A program made the translations under genes and the position numbers. Source: CAZXYS01 sp964645005 (GTDB lineage Bacteria; Bacteroidota; Ignavibacteria; Kapaibacteriales; UBA2268). From it: DNA of 64,000 nucleotides. Under the pieces are notes generated by a model, which was not told where the DNA came from, made no database searches, and saw only the letters and a list, made by a program, of their open reading frames with translations. The stretch spans positions 1-64,000 of the forward strand of contig CAZXYS010000015.1 of the NCBI GenBank assembly GCA_964645005.1, given 5' to 3'. This document shows, piece after piece, positions 35,068-44,245 of this stretch. Within the stretch, counting starts at the first letter, position 1; the number at the start of each line of letters is the position of its first letter.

Positions 35068-37680
35068 CTAATCAACCGGCAGCCAATAAGAAATTTTCAG
35101 CGCAAAGGTATTTATCCCCTCAGCGCCTGCCGAGCCGAACATATCGCCAATGCCAACAGGCGATCTCGACCTTCTATTCTTCAACCGATTCTGCTGCCAG
35201 ACGAGAAATATCGTGCTTCCCGGCAGATATTGCCAGCGAAGAACTACGTTGCTGCGAAATGACAGGACATTAAAATCATTCCGGGTAAATTCGAAGCTCT
35301 CGTCGCCGTCGACCACTTTGTATTCGCCTTCTTCCTGCCCGGATATAATTGTTCCATTTTCGCCGTAATAGCGTAGTTCCTTGCTTTCGGGCTTTTTCAA
35401 CTCCCCGAAATCGTAGTACCTGCCGCTTGCCGCGAAAGGCTCTGCATATATCTCGAGGGTCAGATCGGGCGAAAAGGCATAATTCAGTCTGAAAGTAGTC
35501 GAAAGCGTATTCCTCCGGATATATGAAAAGATATAGCGATTGTTGTAAGTTGTGGGATTGCCTGTTGGGATAGTTGTGATGTATTGCCTGTCTTCAATCC
35601 GGTAGTTATATCCGGGGCTGACGCTGAATTCCAGTCTGCCGGTTGTCTGCATTCTGAAACTGCCTCTGGTATTGAATTCCATTCTGCCGGTTTCCGAATG
35701 CGAATAACTAATATTTGCCGATCCCCTTATCTTTCGGCTCCAGTCGCTGGAATACCCCGTTGCAAATACATTTTCCATTGCCAGTCCCATAATTGGACCG
35801 CCTCTCGTCAGATTATCGCTTAATCCAGGGAAATAATGCTCGAAATTAAATGAAATAGATGAACGATCATGAAAAGTCAGATTAGTACTCAACTCGAGTT
35901 TTTCCCGCAGGCTAAGCCCGCCGAAATTCCTTTCCTGATTTCCCGCAAGAGAAAAATTATAGCTGTAGAACAAATCGCCCGGCTCATTTTCGCGGTATGT
36001 CAGATGACCGGAAAAATTGAGATTATCCGCGGCGTGCAATTGCCCCATATCATTGATCTCGAAATTAGGCGATTCCAGCCAAACGCTGGCTCCCCACAGC
36101 CAGTGTTCGCCTGCATTTTTCGAGAAGCCGAGATTACCCGTGCAGCCTGTCATTTCAGTGGCATTGGAATCAATTTTGACATGGTCCTGATCCGGGCGCT
36201 GGAAGTAGTGGGCGCTCGACTGCTGCACCTGCATTATCGCGTCCTCGCTTCCGAGAATATTGCTAAAGCCGAAGTGCCCGCTAAGCACGTATTCACCCTT
36301 GTTGAAGCGGATGTTCCAGTCGGCGCCGCCGGAATATGCCTGCCTCGTCAACTGATCGACGAGATACGAGTCTTCTTCCATATTCCTGTAAACACCGGTA
36401 AGCATAAGTCCGACAGTGGATGCATCCTCGCCGAATTCCTGCTGCAAACGCAGGGCATTGTAGCTTGTGAGCGGCTCGACTTTCACTTCCTTTTCCGTGG
36501 AATCAATGAAGACATCCGCGTACTCTTCGGCTGTCAGAGCGGTGACGCCGCCGACCGAGAGGCCTGACTTCGATCTGCCGGTGACTTTAGCTGCGCCGAT
36601 TATCCTCGTATTATTTGGCTTGTCGATATACTCGCCGTCGGGATTGCCGTGCGGCTGCGAGCCTATCCGCCGCGAATAGAAGTAATTATGCCCGCCGCCC
36701 TCGATAAGCCTTTTCCCTTCAAGGAAGAAAGGTCGCTTTTCCGCGAAGAATGTCTCGTAAGCGGATAGATTCACTTCGGCGGGGTCGGCTTCCACCTGCC
36801 CGAAGTCGGGATTTATGGCTGCGTCCAGCGTCAGATTAGGTCCAAGTCCCATTTTATAGTCCAAACCTGCACGGAAGTTCGGTTCAACCTTGTTAACGAA
36901 TGGATTAGCTTTGTCGATGTGCGGGTTTGCTATTGTGTTACCAGCGACGTAAGGCAGCAGCTCTATCCTGCTGGACGGCGTTATCCCTTCGATTCCGACA
37001 AGCTTCCCCATCTTCGACGACCAGCCGGTCTCATTTTTGGGAATAAGCACCCAGTAAGTATCTTCCCGCAATACGGGTATCCACCAATTAACGTTCAAAC
37101 CCCAGACCTGCACTTTCTTTTTGTTAAAGCGCAGCTGCGAGAAAGGAATGCGCATCTCGGCGGTCCAGCCGGTGGAATCGATGGTTGTTCCCGCTTCCCA
37201 GATCGGATCCCAGGAATGATCCCTGTCAAACTCTTTGTCGGCAGCATGGTAATACTCCGTCCGAACACCGGATGCCGTCACACCCAGCGTATATGCCGTC
37301 CTGAAGTCCCTGTAGGTATCGAAGGAAAATTTGATGCGCTCGGAATTGCCTTCGTGATCGCGCCTGCTTACCAGCGCCTGAATACTGTCCGGGGAGCCTG
37401 CGTTCATGTGGGCGCCTATATAGAGAGCATCCTCGTCATACAAAAAGCGGACCTGAACATCGTGGGACGGTTCGGCGCCTTCGCGGGGATCTTTCTGTAA
37501 AAAATCTGTAATTGGCGGCGCTTCCCGCCAGATTTGCTCATCGAGTATGCCGTCGACTGACGGTGATTCACCTGTGATTTCGACGGCGCGGGCGGTCTTA
37601 TCAGCGCCGGTTTTTTTGCTAAAAGCCGGAAATTGGACAAGAAACATTATTATATATACTATTGAAATTAATCTCTTCAA
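35068..37680 (-). CDS. DUF5916/CBM9-domain outer-membrane protein
   Basis: The 870-residue protein has a signal peptide (MKRLISIVYIIMFLVQFPAFS). A family-9 carbohydrate-binding-like domain follows (about 32-225: SVDGILDEQIW, VRFLYDEDALYIGAHM, WEAGTTIDSTGWTAEMRIPF). Next comes the DUF5916 beta-barrel region with the signature 'NPDFGQVEADPAEVNLSAYE' and FFAEKRPFFLEG near 310-335. Membrane strands run to the C-terminal FALKISYWLPVD. This is a common large outer-membrane protein of FCB bacteria whose role is not established (it has been linked to surface glycan contact only by the CBM9 fold). It is convergent to cruF with no spacer. Confidence 0.9.
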   Translation of the reverse strand: MKRLISIVYIIMFLVQFPAFSKKTGADKTARAVEITGESPSVDGILDEQIWREAPPITDFLQKDPREGAEPSHDVQVRFLYDEDALYIGAHMNAGSPDSIQALVSRRDHEGNSERIKFSFDTYRDFRTAYTLGVTASGVRTEYYHAADKEFDRDHSWDPIWEAGTTIDSTGWTAEMRIPFSQLRFNKKKVQVWGLNVNWWIPVLREDTYWVLIPKNETGWSSKMGKLVGIEGITPSSRIELLPYVAGNTIANPHIDKANPFVNKVEPNFRAGLDYKMGLGPNLTLDAAINPDFGQVEADPAEVNLSAYETFFAEKRPFFLEGKRLIEGGGHNYFYSRRIGSQPHGNPDGEYIDKPNNTRIIGAAKVTGRSKSGLSVGGVTALTAEEYADVFIDSTEKEVKVEPLTSYNALRLQQEFGEDASTVGLMLTGVYRNMEEDSYLVDQLTRQAYSGGADWNIRFNKGEYVLSGHFGFSNILGSEDAIMQVQQSSAHYFQRPDQDHVKIDSNATEMTGCTGNLGFSKNAGEHWLWGASVWLESPNFEINDMGQLHAADNLNFSGHLTYRENEPGDLFYSYNFSLAGNQERNFGGLSLREKLELSTNLTFHDRSSISFNFEHYFPGLSDNLTRGGPIMGLAMENVFATGYSSDWSRKIRGSANISYSHSETGRMEFNTRGSFRMQTTGRLEFSVSPGYNYRIEDRQYITTIPTGNPTTYNNRYIFSYIRRNTLSTTFRLNYAFSPDLTLEIYAEPFAASGRYYDFGELKKPESKELRYYGENGTIISGQEEGEYKVVDGDESFEFTRNDFNVLSFRSNVVLRWQYLPGSTIFLVWQQNRLKNRRSRSPVGIGDMFGSAGAEGINTFALKISYWLPVD

Positions 37681-38107
37681 TTTAAATCCGCTTTTTTATA
37701 AAATTTTCAAAATATAAACCGGCAAATTAATATTTTGTTGTGAAAAAATTGAAAAGAAGGGAATATCTGTGAAGAATGAAGTGGTAAATGAGATGAGGCT
37801 ATTCGATATTAATGAAAATTAAAGAACGCCAGTCGTCGCTCAACTTCATTCTGCTCAGAATAACCCTTTTGTGTAAATCAAGGAAGGATAAAAGAAGAAC
37901 AGTTCAAATCATTTAAACAAATAATAGTTTTATATTTTAGAAAAGAAAGTTAAATTGGATCATTCATAAATTTTTCTTTATTCATATTTGCATGAATTTT
38001 AAAGAATTAAAAATTTAGCTCAAGATTTCTTTAAAAAAATTGAAAGAATTTTGCGTCTTTTTTGGACTTAATGTGTTGTAGTTATAGAACAAAAATAACG
38101 GGCTTAC
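37681..38107. other. Intergenic region with a degenerate repeat copy
   Basis: This 427-base spacer separates the DUF5916 gene from the divergent sigma-factor gene and must hold both promoters. Bases 37836-37865 are an inverted partial copy of the TCATTCTGAACG-type repeat found at 534-565 (AATGAAGTTGAGCGA shared). The rest is AT-rich with no gene. No confident -35/-10 pair was assigned. Confidence 0.65.
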
Positions 38108-38677
38108 ATGAAGAGGAAGAAAAGAAATTTAAGCACGTACTCCGATGAAGAGTTGCTGCCTCTTCTGCGAAGCGGTAAGCCCGAAGCTCAGGCAGCCTTC
38201 ACGGAGTTTTACAACCGGTATGCGTCGAAAGTACATGCTTATTGCATTAGCATGATCGGCGAGAAAGATCAGGCGGAAGATATTTTCCAGGAAGTGTTCG
38301 TCAAATTCTACGACACGATCTCGCCGGATAAAGAGCACTCGAACATCAAAAGCTACCTGATGACGATAGCGCGAAACCTTTGTCTGAACCACCTGCGCCA
38401 GAAACGACCGACACTGCCGGTGGAAACAATGGAAAATTTGAAAACTGAAAATATCTCTTACGAAGATGCTGAACTGTACGATCTGGTATTGAAAGCGATG
38501 GATATGTTGGATGAAAAATACAAGGAAGCATTCATATTGCGGGAATTCGATGGGCTGACTTACAAAGAGATAGCGGAAATATTGGGACTGAATCTGTCTA
38601 ACGCAAAATCCAGAGTACTCCGCGCAAGAGATAAAATTTTGAAAATTCTGGAACCTTATCTGGATGAAGTGAAGTAA
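38108..38677 (+). CDS. ECF-family RNA polymerase sigma factor
   Basis: The 189-residue protein has region 2 at about 30-95 (FYNRYASKVHAYCISMIG, DIFQEVFVKFYD, IKSYLMTIARNLCLNHLRQK) and region 4 at about 130-180 (MLDEKYKEAFILREFDGL, TYKEIAEILGLNLSNAKSRV), separated by a short acidic linker; region 3 is missing, the ECF hallmark. It directs transcription of a dedicated regulon. The next gene begins with an anti-sigma-like cytoplasmic domain and a membrane helix, so the pair is a membrane-signalled ECF system. A 17-base inverted repeat sits between the two genes. Confidence 0.95.
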   Translation: MKRKKRNLSTYSDEELLPLLRSGKPEAQAAFTEFYNRYASKVHAYCISMIGEKDQAEDIFQEVFVKFYDTISPDKEHSNIKSYLMTIARNLCLNHLRQKRPTLPVETMENLKTENISYEDAELYDLVLKAMDMLDEKYKEAFILREFDGLTYKEIAEILGLNLSNAKSRVLRARDKILKILEPYLDEVK

Positions 38678-38743
38678 ATACAGAAAGCAATTTAATTAAT
38701 ATAAATTAAGTAGTTATTTGACAAATCAATTCTAATTATCAAA

Positions 38744-38836
38744 GTGACATCGCGGGCTGCGGTTGCTTTATTAAAACAATAACTCGATCAATTCTTTATT
38801 AGACTAAACAATTTTATGGGCAGCCCGCGGTGCCAC
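38744..38836. repeat. 17-base inverted repeats between sigma and anti-sigma genes
   Basis: GTGACATCGCGGGCTGC (38744-38760) and GCAGCCCGCGGTGCCAC (38820-38836) pair over 17 positions with two mismatches, around a 59-base AT-rich loop. The GC-rich arms stand out in an AT-rich spacer. Either a small MITE-like insertion or a long stem-loop in the sigma/anti-sigma transcript; the sequence alone does not decide. Confidence 0.7.
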
Positions 38837-38896
38837 AAACTTTTGAGAAAACTAACATTTAAAAAGTTAGTAGAAAATTTTGATTATAAATATTAA

Positions 38897-40066
38897 ATGA
38901 CTGATTACTCAAACATATACGACTATATCGACGGCGAGCTTTCCCCCGAGCATGAAGAAAATTTATTCAGGGAAATGGCTTCCAACGAAGACATGCGCCT
39001 TAAAATGCGGCAGATGATGGCGATCAAAACCGCTGTCAGGGAGAAAACATCGGTTTACAACCCGCCAGCGGAATCGACCGCTGCGGTTTTCTCGCGTCTC
39101 GGCTTTTCGCCGGCGGGCGTAACCGGTTACCAGCAGGCACTTACTTTTGGGCAAAAAGCTCGCCATCTCGCCAAAAAATACTATCAGGCGGCAATTATAG
39201 CAGGAATGGCAATAATTATCGCCTTCCTGCTCATGGATAATGATACAGTCATCATCAAACACAATAGCCTCGCCGAAACAACCGGCATTCAGCAGAAGAA
39301 CAATATCCCCGTTACCACAAGCAAAGAGACGACCGACAAACCGGGCGAAATCGCCAAACCGCCGGTGCAATACATCGTTGTCTCCGAAAAACCTTCCGGG
39401 GTAATGAAAGACAACACCGCTGACAATAAAACTCAAAACATAAAAAAATCCACCCCAAACTTTTTATTAGCGCAAAGCATAAATCCCCTCTTTTCAAATG
39501 TTTTGCGTGGCAGCAGCACTATACCTTCTCTAAATTATAAATCGGAAAAATCTCTTGGTATTTCAGATTACGAAGATAAAAAACTGGGCTTGATGATCGA
39601 GGTCAGGGGCTCGCAATACTGGTCGATGCCGGAAGAGACTATCTCTCCGCCATCGAAAGCCTGGTTCACCGACAATGCCGTCTCCATTTTCTATATGCCT
39701 GTCGAAGAACTTGCATTCGGCTTGGATTTCCGGCAGGAAAATTTCTTCCAGCGATTCGACGGTATGGACCCGAATGCCGGTCAACTCGTAACCTATGAGC
39801 AGCAGCCAAATCTCACAACTATAAGCGGCGCAGTGCGTTACATCTATCCACTGAGCGAGGATTTTCACCCATATTTCCAATTGACCGGCGGCTGGAACAG
39901 GGTAGGAATTACCGGCAGAATGATGGGCGGGCTGGAATATTCGCCCTATCCCGCTGTTTCATTCATAATAGCAGTGGAGTACAGCTATCTCGGCTACGAA
40001 TTCCAGGACGAACAATTTGACTCGAAGAAAATCGGCATTCATTACGGAGCATCGGTTAAATTCTGA
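38897..40066 (+). CDS. Anti-sigma-like protein fused to an outer-membrane-barrel-like domain
   Basis: Residues 1-55 form an acidic helical anti-sigma-like head (IYDYIDGELSPEHEENLFRE), without the zinc His-Cys motif. A single membrane helix follows at about 97-113, then a low-complexity Thr/Lys/Pro linker to about 215. The last 165 residues read as paired amphipathic strands ('LGLMIEVRGSQYW', 'ELAFGLDFRQENFF', 'HPYFQLTGGWNRV', 'VSFIIAVEYSYLGYEF') and end GIHYGASVKF, the signature of an OmpA/OprF-like small outer-membrane barrel. It lies 219 bases after the ECF sigma gene. The anti-sigma role is inferred from position and head; the barrel is predicted from pattern. One base separates it from the next gene. 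Confidence 0.78.
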   Translation: MTDYSNIYDYIDGELSPEHEENLFREMASNEDMRLKMRQMMAIKTAVREKTSVYNPPAESTAAVFSRLGFSPAGVTGYQQALTFGQKARHLAKKYYQAAIIAGMAIIIAFLLMDNDTVIIKHNSLAETTGIQQKNNIPVTTSKETTDKPGEIAKPPVQYIVVSEKPSGVMKDNTADNKTQNIKKSTPNFLLAQSINPLFSNVLRGSSTIPSLNYKSEKSLGISDYEDKKLGLMIEVRGSQYWSMPEETISPPSKAWFTDNAVSIFYMPVEELAFGLDFRQENFFQRFDGMDPNAGQLVTYEQQPNLTTISGAVRYIYPLSEDFHPYFQLTGGWNRVGITGRMMGGLEYSPYPAVSFIIAVEYSYLGYEFQDEQFDSKKIGIHYGASVKF

Positions 40067-40067
40067 C

Positions 40068-40742
40068 ATGAAAAAGCTTTTTAACATATTGATTCTTTTA
40101 ATTTTAGCACTAAGCTGCTACTCCTGCCAGGAAACCGGCTTGGAAGAAAACTACAATATAATTATCCACGATACTGACATAAAGCCATTAAAAGTCGGTA
40201 ATGAGTGGAATTATGAGATAATATACTACGATTCCACCGAGTCTTTCTTCGCATCCGAGCTCTTAACGTATGAAATTACCACCAAACAATTACGAAACGG
40301 CGAAGAATGGTATACGGAAGAACATACCGGCGAGAATTTAAATACTTCACTGGATATTACCAACCGTGATAATGGCTTGTGGAGATGGAACAGCAGTTCG
40401 GACTTTAATCCGAATCAACCTTATCGCATTGTATCTTATCCGGTTAGTATTAAGGAGGAATTCGTTGTCAGCATCTACGAAAATACTACAGACGATACTC
40501 TAAAGATCATTCGGCAAGTCACAGACATAGGTAAAAAAGTCAAAGTAAAGGCAGGTAATTTCAGATGTATCGAATACACCGACAGAAGAATCTCTTCTGA
40601 CGGTGACACCTTGGATCCATTTATAAAAGTATATTATTCTCCTCAGGTTGGCTTGATCAAAACCCTGCGCTATTATAAATTAAAAAGCGGAAGAGAGATC
40701 CTATCGCAGGAACAGAACCTGACAAGCTATAAAATCAAATAA
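40068..40742 (+). CDS. Lipoprotein in the ECF operon, unrecognised
   Basis: The ATG at 40068 lies one base after the preceding stop codon, so translation is coupled. It gives a lipoprotein signal (MKKLFNILILLILALSC, acylated Cys17 or Cys20). The 224-residue product has a beta-rich mature domain containing LKVGNEWNYEIIYYDS, VKAGNFRCIEYTDR and VYYSPQVGLIKTL. This pattern is common in Bacteroidota periplasmic lipoproteins of unknown role that resemble DUF3108/LolA-like 'KVGN.W.Y' proteins. It ends 15 bases from a convergent gene. A periplasmic sensing or cargo role for the ECF system is possible but unproven. Confidence 0.78.
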   Translation: MKKLFNILILLILALSCYSCQETGLEENYNIIIHDTDIKPLKVGNEWNYEIIYYDSTESFFASELLTYEITTKQLRNGEEWYTEEHTGENLNTSLDITNRDNGLWRWNSSSDFNPNQPYRIVSYPVSIKEEFVVSIYENTTDDTLKIIRQVTDIGKKVKVKAGNFRCIEYTDRRISSDGDTLDPFIKVYYSPQVGLIKTLRYYKLKSGREILSQEQNLTSYKIK

Positions 40743-40757
40743 TCCAAATTGATTGAT

Positions 40758-43700
40758 TTACCAGCCATAGCCAATGGAGAACATATAAACAGGTTTTGAC
40801 CAGTTATTGAACTCATAACGCCAGGCAATATCCAGACTGACAGGAAATCTGAACAACGCAGTCCTAAAACCTATCCCGGAACTAATAAATAAATTGTTTG
40901 ATACAGGATTTCCGTTTTCATTGATTTTTGTGGCTATGAACTCATCGTTCCATGCACCAGCCATATCATAGAAAAATGCTCCCTGCATCCCATGGAGCAA
41001 AAGCGGGATAGGACCTGCAATAAGAGCTGTAATTAATGGATAGCGTAATTCAAAGTTGGTCATAAAAAACTTTGATCCTTGCGCAGCATTGATCGGATAA
41101 CCGCGCAGAGGCATTATCAAAAGATCATTTATAAAAGCAAAGTCTTCCGGATCGTTAAAAGGTAATTGGTCGTTTTTAAAATTAGCAAAAAGCCAGTTTT
41201 CCGTACCGCCAAGCACAAATTTTTGCTGATTAGGACCAAAGCTTGCTCCGGCAGAGCCCCTCATAGCTATTGTTAGAAAATCTTTTATTATTGGTTGATA
41301 ATAACGGGCATCGGTTTTTAAAGACATGAAAGATATCCCCTGGCTGCCTATTTTAGGCGTTCCATTGAATTGCATATAGTATCTGAATCCTTTTTGAGGT
41401 GAAAACGAACCCCATATTACATCATCGTGTACAAATCTGGCTTCCGGTACTAACATCATAGTTGATTCAGAAGGCTCGGAAGGTCTGTCAACGTTTTCTT
41501 TGGCTGAGTTAAGCCACTGCATGCCCCATTCTACCCTGTTATATTTATCGAACGGATAACTGGCATACATTCTCGCACCCCAATTCCTGAAACGATATAG
41601 GTAATCACCATTGTTCTCACCCTGATTCCTTAAATAAACAAAACCTGCATAGTGAAGCGCGGTAATATTATAATCAATTATTTCCGGCAGATAATTATAT
41701 GATAGAAGGAAGGAACTATTCCGCAGATCAAGCAATAGGTTTGCCTGGAAATATATCTGATGATTACCGAGTATATCGCTGAACAGCATCTGTGTTACTC
41801 CCTGGAATCCCCAGAAAGTACTGTAACCGGGATTTCCGAGTATTAAATCCGGCGTGAATTTAAGTTTATAATCCTTTTCAACGAATGTTGTGTCTTCATA
41901 GCCGGGTTCATCACTTGCTTCCATACTGACAACCTCGCTTTCCTTCCGGACTTCCTTGTTGGGTTTAACAACCTCCTGATAATCAAAATTAACTGAAAAA
42001 TCTCCATAGCCCTCCAATTTTTGATCCTTATCAGTTTTGAAATCCTCAGCAATGAATTGTTTTACATCTTCTCTTTTTTCCAGCCATTCTTTTCGGTATT
42101 TGGTTAAGGGCAGTTCTTCGATATCCGGATCTTTTTCGAACGGATATCTGATAAAGTAAATGTCATATCCGGCATTCTTTTGCACGGAAAAAAACAACTT
42201 CGAATCGTCAGATGATAGTGATATCTGAGTGATACCATTTAAAGAATTCGTCTTTGGCTTTACGTTTCCTGTAACTAAGTCAAGCGAATATACATTGCCA
42301 ATGCCATTTTTATCCGAAACATACAGCAGTTTGTTGTCATCTGATGATACCGCCAATGAAATCTTCCTGTATTCCGGATCATTTGTTAACCGTGTAATTT
42401 CTCCGGTAGTTATGTCCACAGAATAAATATCCGTACTGGTAACATCATGATTCCAAATTTCTGTTTTGTCGTTTTTACCGTCATTATCAGTATCACCGAG
42501 TCTATCTGAAATAAAGTATATCTTCTTTGATTGCGGCGACCAAATAGGATGCATTTCAGAATAATAATCATCGGTAACACGTTTCAATTCCTTAGTTTTC
42601 AAGTCATATGTCCTAATATCGCTTTTCACTTCATCAGAACTTATAAATGCCAGGCTATTGCCATCCGGCGACCATACCACCGATGTAATGGATTTAATTC
42701 CAAAAGTCAGTTTCTCGTAATCACCGGTTTTAGCATCGACAATAAATATAGCGTCTTCAGGTCCTGCTTTAGCCGAAATGGCAAGTTTTGTACCTTTCGG
42801 ATTCCATGAAATACCGGGAGTCAGAAAGTTAAGATCTTCGAAATCCTGCGCTCTGTTACTGCTTACTAATTGCCTTCGGCTGTCTTCATCCCCAACTTTT
42901 TGAATAAATACCTTAAAGACACCTTTCTCATCTGCCATGAAAGCAATTTTCTCACCGTCGGGAGACACTGCCGGCGAAGTATTATAAAAATTGCCCTGAT
43001 CTTTATGATCGGTCACGGCTACAGCGAAATCGTCCGGGTCCTGAAAAACATCTAAATCAGGCCAGTAGTATTTTTTCAAATCTTTTTGCCACTGTTCATT
43101 GAAATCTTTAAGGTCCATATTAAAAGTGCTGAGAAAAGCACCCTCGAGAGTCCGATTTATTTTTAATCGGTTCAATAGATCACCAACTCGTTCTTCACCA
43201 TATTTATTAGCAATGTACCAATAGAAAGTCTGCCCGCCGCGATAAGCAAGGAAACCGCCCATTCTCTGTAATGGCGGTAGTTCTTCGCTTATCACAAGAT
43301 CGCGCATGAACATGTCGGTCTTGGTATCCATGCCTTCGAGGCTGGAAAATTCGCATAATCCTTCATTCATCCAAAGCGGCAATTGCACTGTGCTGCCTGA
43401 TGAAATCGAGGACTGCACTGTGCCGCCGTAAAACATAACATTGATGACAGCATGGACCAACTCATGATGGATAACATGATCCATCTGGGAGTAATCACCC
43501 TGGAAAGGTAAGACCACTCTATTTTTAAACATTTCAGTAACACCGCCTACACCTTCGGGCATTACCATCATTACTACATTTGTCTGTTGGAATTCATTAT
43601 GTGTGTCATATACTACGATAGTCACTCGCTGGCTTAGTTTAAAATTTAGCAAGTCCTGAATATCCTTCAGAGATTCTTCCGCTCTAAGTGCAGTATATTT

Positions 43701-43895
43701 TGCAAGATATTCCGAACCGTCATCGTAGTAAACATCAAAGTGCTTTGATTCAATGTATTTCCAGTTGAACTCCTGGTATTGCACCTTGTTTTTCATCCTG
43801 CTGAATTGCGCTTCAGCTTCAACTGCAAAAAAATTTATTGTAAGAGTTATTAACAATAATTTGCTCAGTATTTTCGATAAGGAAACAGATTTCAT
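40758..43895 (-). CDS. Exported gluzincin-like metallopeptidase with PD40 propeller and C-terminal barrel
   Basis: Two adjacent ATGs follow AGGAGG; the second (43895) has the better six-base spacing. The protein has about 1045 residues. Signal peptide; then a peptidase-MA-like domain with HHELVHA (about residue 144) and WMNEGLCEF (about 177), the zinc ligands and catalytic Glu of a gluzincin. A TolB-like PD40 propeller follows (about 290-600: NTSPAVSPDGEKIAFMAD, SVVWSPDGNSLAFIS, HPIWSPQSKKIYFISD). The last about 380 residues resemble an Omp85-like or other outer-membrane barrel ending YMFSIGYGW. Probably outer-membrane anchored with a periplasmic or surface protease head; substrate unknown. 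Confidence 0.87.
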   Translation of the reverse strand: MKSVSLSKILSKLLLITLTINFFAVEAEAQFSRMKNKVQYQEFNWKYIESKHFDVYYDDGSEYLAKYTALRAEESLKDIQDLLNFKLSQRVTIVVYDTHNEFQQTNVVMMVMPEGVGGVTEMFKNRVVLPFQGDYSQMDHVIHHELVHAVINVMFYGGTVQSSISSGSTVQLPLWMNEGLCEFSSLEGMDTKTDMFMRDLVISEELPPLQRMGGFLAYRGGQTFYWYIANKYGEERVGDLLNRLKINRTLEGAFLSTFNMDLKDFNEQWQKDLKKYYWPDLDVFQDPDDFAVAVTDHKDQGNFYNTSPAVSPDGEKIAFMADEKGVFKVFIQKVGDEDSRRQLVSSNRAQDFEDLNFLTPGISWNPKGTKLAISAKAGPEDAIFIVDAKTGDYEKLTFGIKSITSVVWSPDGNSLAFISSDEVKSDIRTYDLKTKELKRVTDDYYSEMHPIWSPQSKKIYFISDRLGDTDNDGKNDKTEIWNHDVTSTDIYSVDITTGEITRLTNDPEYRKISLAVSSDDNKLLYVSDKNGIGNVYSLDLVTGNVKPKTNSLNGITQISLSSDDSKLFFSVQKNAGYDIYFIRYPFEKDPDIEELPLTKYRKEWLEKREDVKQFIAEDFKTDKDQKLEGYGDFSVNFDYQEVVKPNKEVRKESEVVSMEASDEPGYEDTTFVEKDYKLKFTPDLILGNPGYSTFWGFQGVTQMLFSDILGNHQIYFQANLLLDLRNSSFLLSYNYLPEIIDYNITALHYAGFVYLRNQGENNGDYLYRFRNWGARMYASYPFDKYNRVEWGMQWLNSAKENVDRPSEPSESTMMLVPEARFVHDDVIWGSFSPQKGFRYYMQFNGTPKIGSQGISFMSLKTDARYYQPIIKDFLTIAMRGSAGASFGPNQQKFVLGGTENWLFANFKNDQLPFNDPEDFAFINDLLIMPLRGYPINAAQGSKFFMTNFELRYPLITALIAGPIPLLLHGMQGAFFYDMAGAWNDEFIATKINENGNPVSNNLFISSGIGFRTALFRFPVSLDIAWRYEFNNWSKPVYMFSIGYGW

Positions 43896-44010
43896 CATTG
43901 TCCTCCTAAGAAAGAATCTCTTTTTTTGTCAATTTGTTATTTCTTTTAATAGTCATATGTACTGTTTTTTAGACGAGATAGATATGCTTAAAGTTTAATA
44001 CTACTATGAT

Positions 44011-44079
44011 ATGTCATTGCGAGGAACGCAGCGACGAAGCAATCTTATGAGACCCAGATCACTTCACTTGCAAATGACA
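44011..44079. repeat. Short TGTCATTGCGAG palindromic element
   Basis: ATGTCATTGCGAGGAACGCAGCGACGAAGCAATCT is the same repeat as at 28774 (first 13 bases identical, ATGTCATTGCGAG). It is followed by an inverted, degenerate end CTTGCAAATGACA. The element of about 69 bases lies in the 350-base gap between the metallopeptidase gene and the gcvPB terminator; the remainder of the gap shows no gene. Confidence 0.75.
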
Positions 44080-44180
44080 GTTTCATTATTAAAGAACTTC
44101 TCCTACCTTTAATATACACTAAACCCCTAAAAAGTTACTAACCATAAATATAACTTTATATATGACCCTAAATTAAAAAA

Positions 44181-44204
44181 GCGGTTCTAAAAAAATAGAA
44201 CCGC
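44181..44204 (-). terminator. Intrinsic terminator after gcvPB
   Basis: GCGGTTCTA, six-base loop, TAGAACCGC forms a nine-pair hairpin; read on the minus strand it is followed by T6 (AAAAAA on the plus strand at 44175-44180). It lies 42 bases past the gcvPB stop and would end the fatty-acid/rnc/gcvPB transcript. Confidence 0.88.
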
Positions 44205-44245
44205 CTCTTTAAAGTATGTCTTTAAGCTATTAATAATAAACGAGC

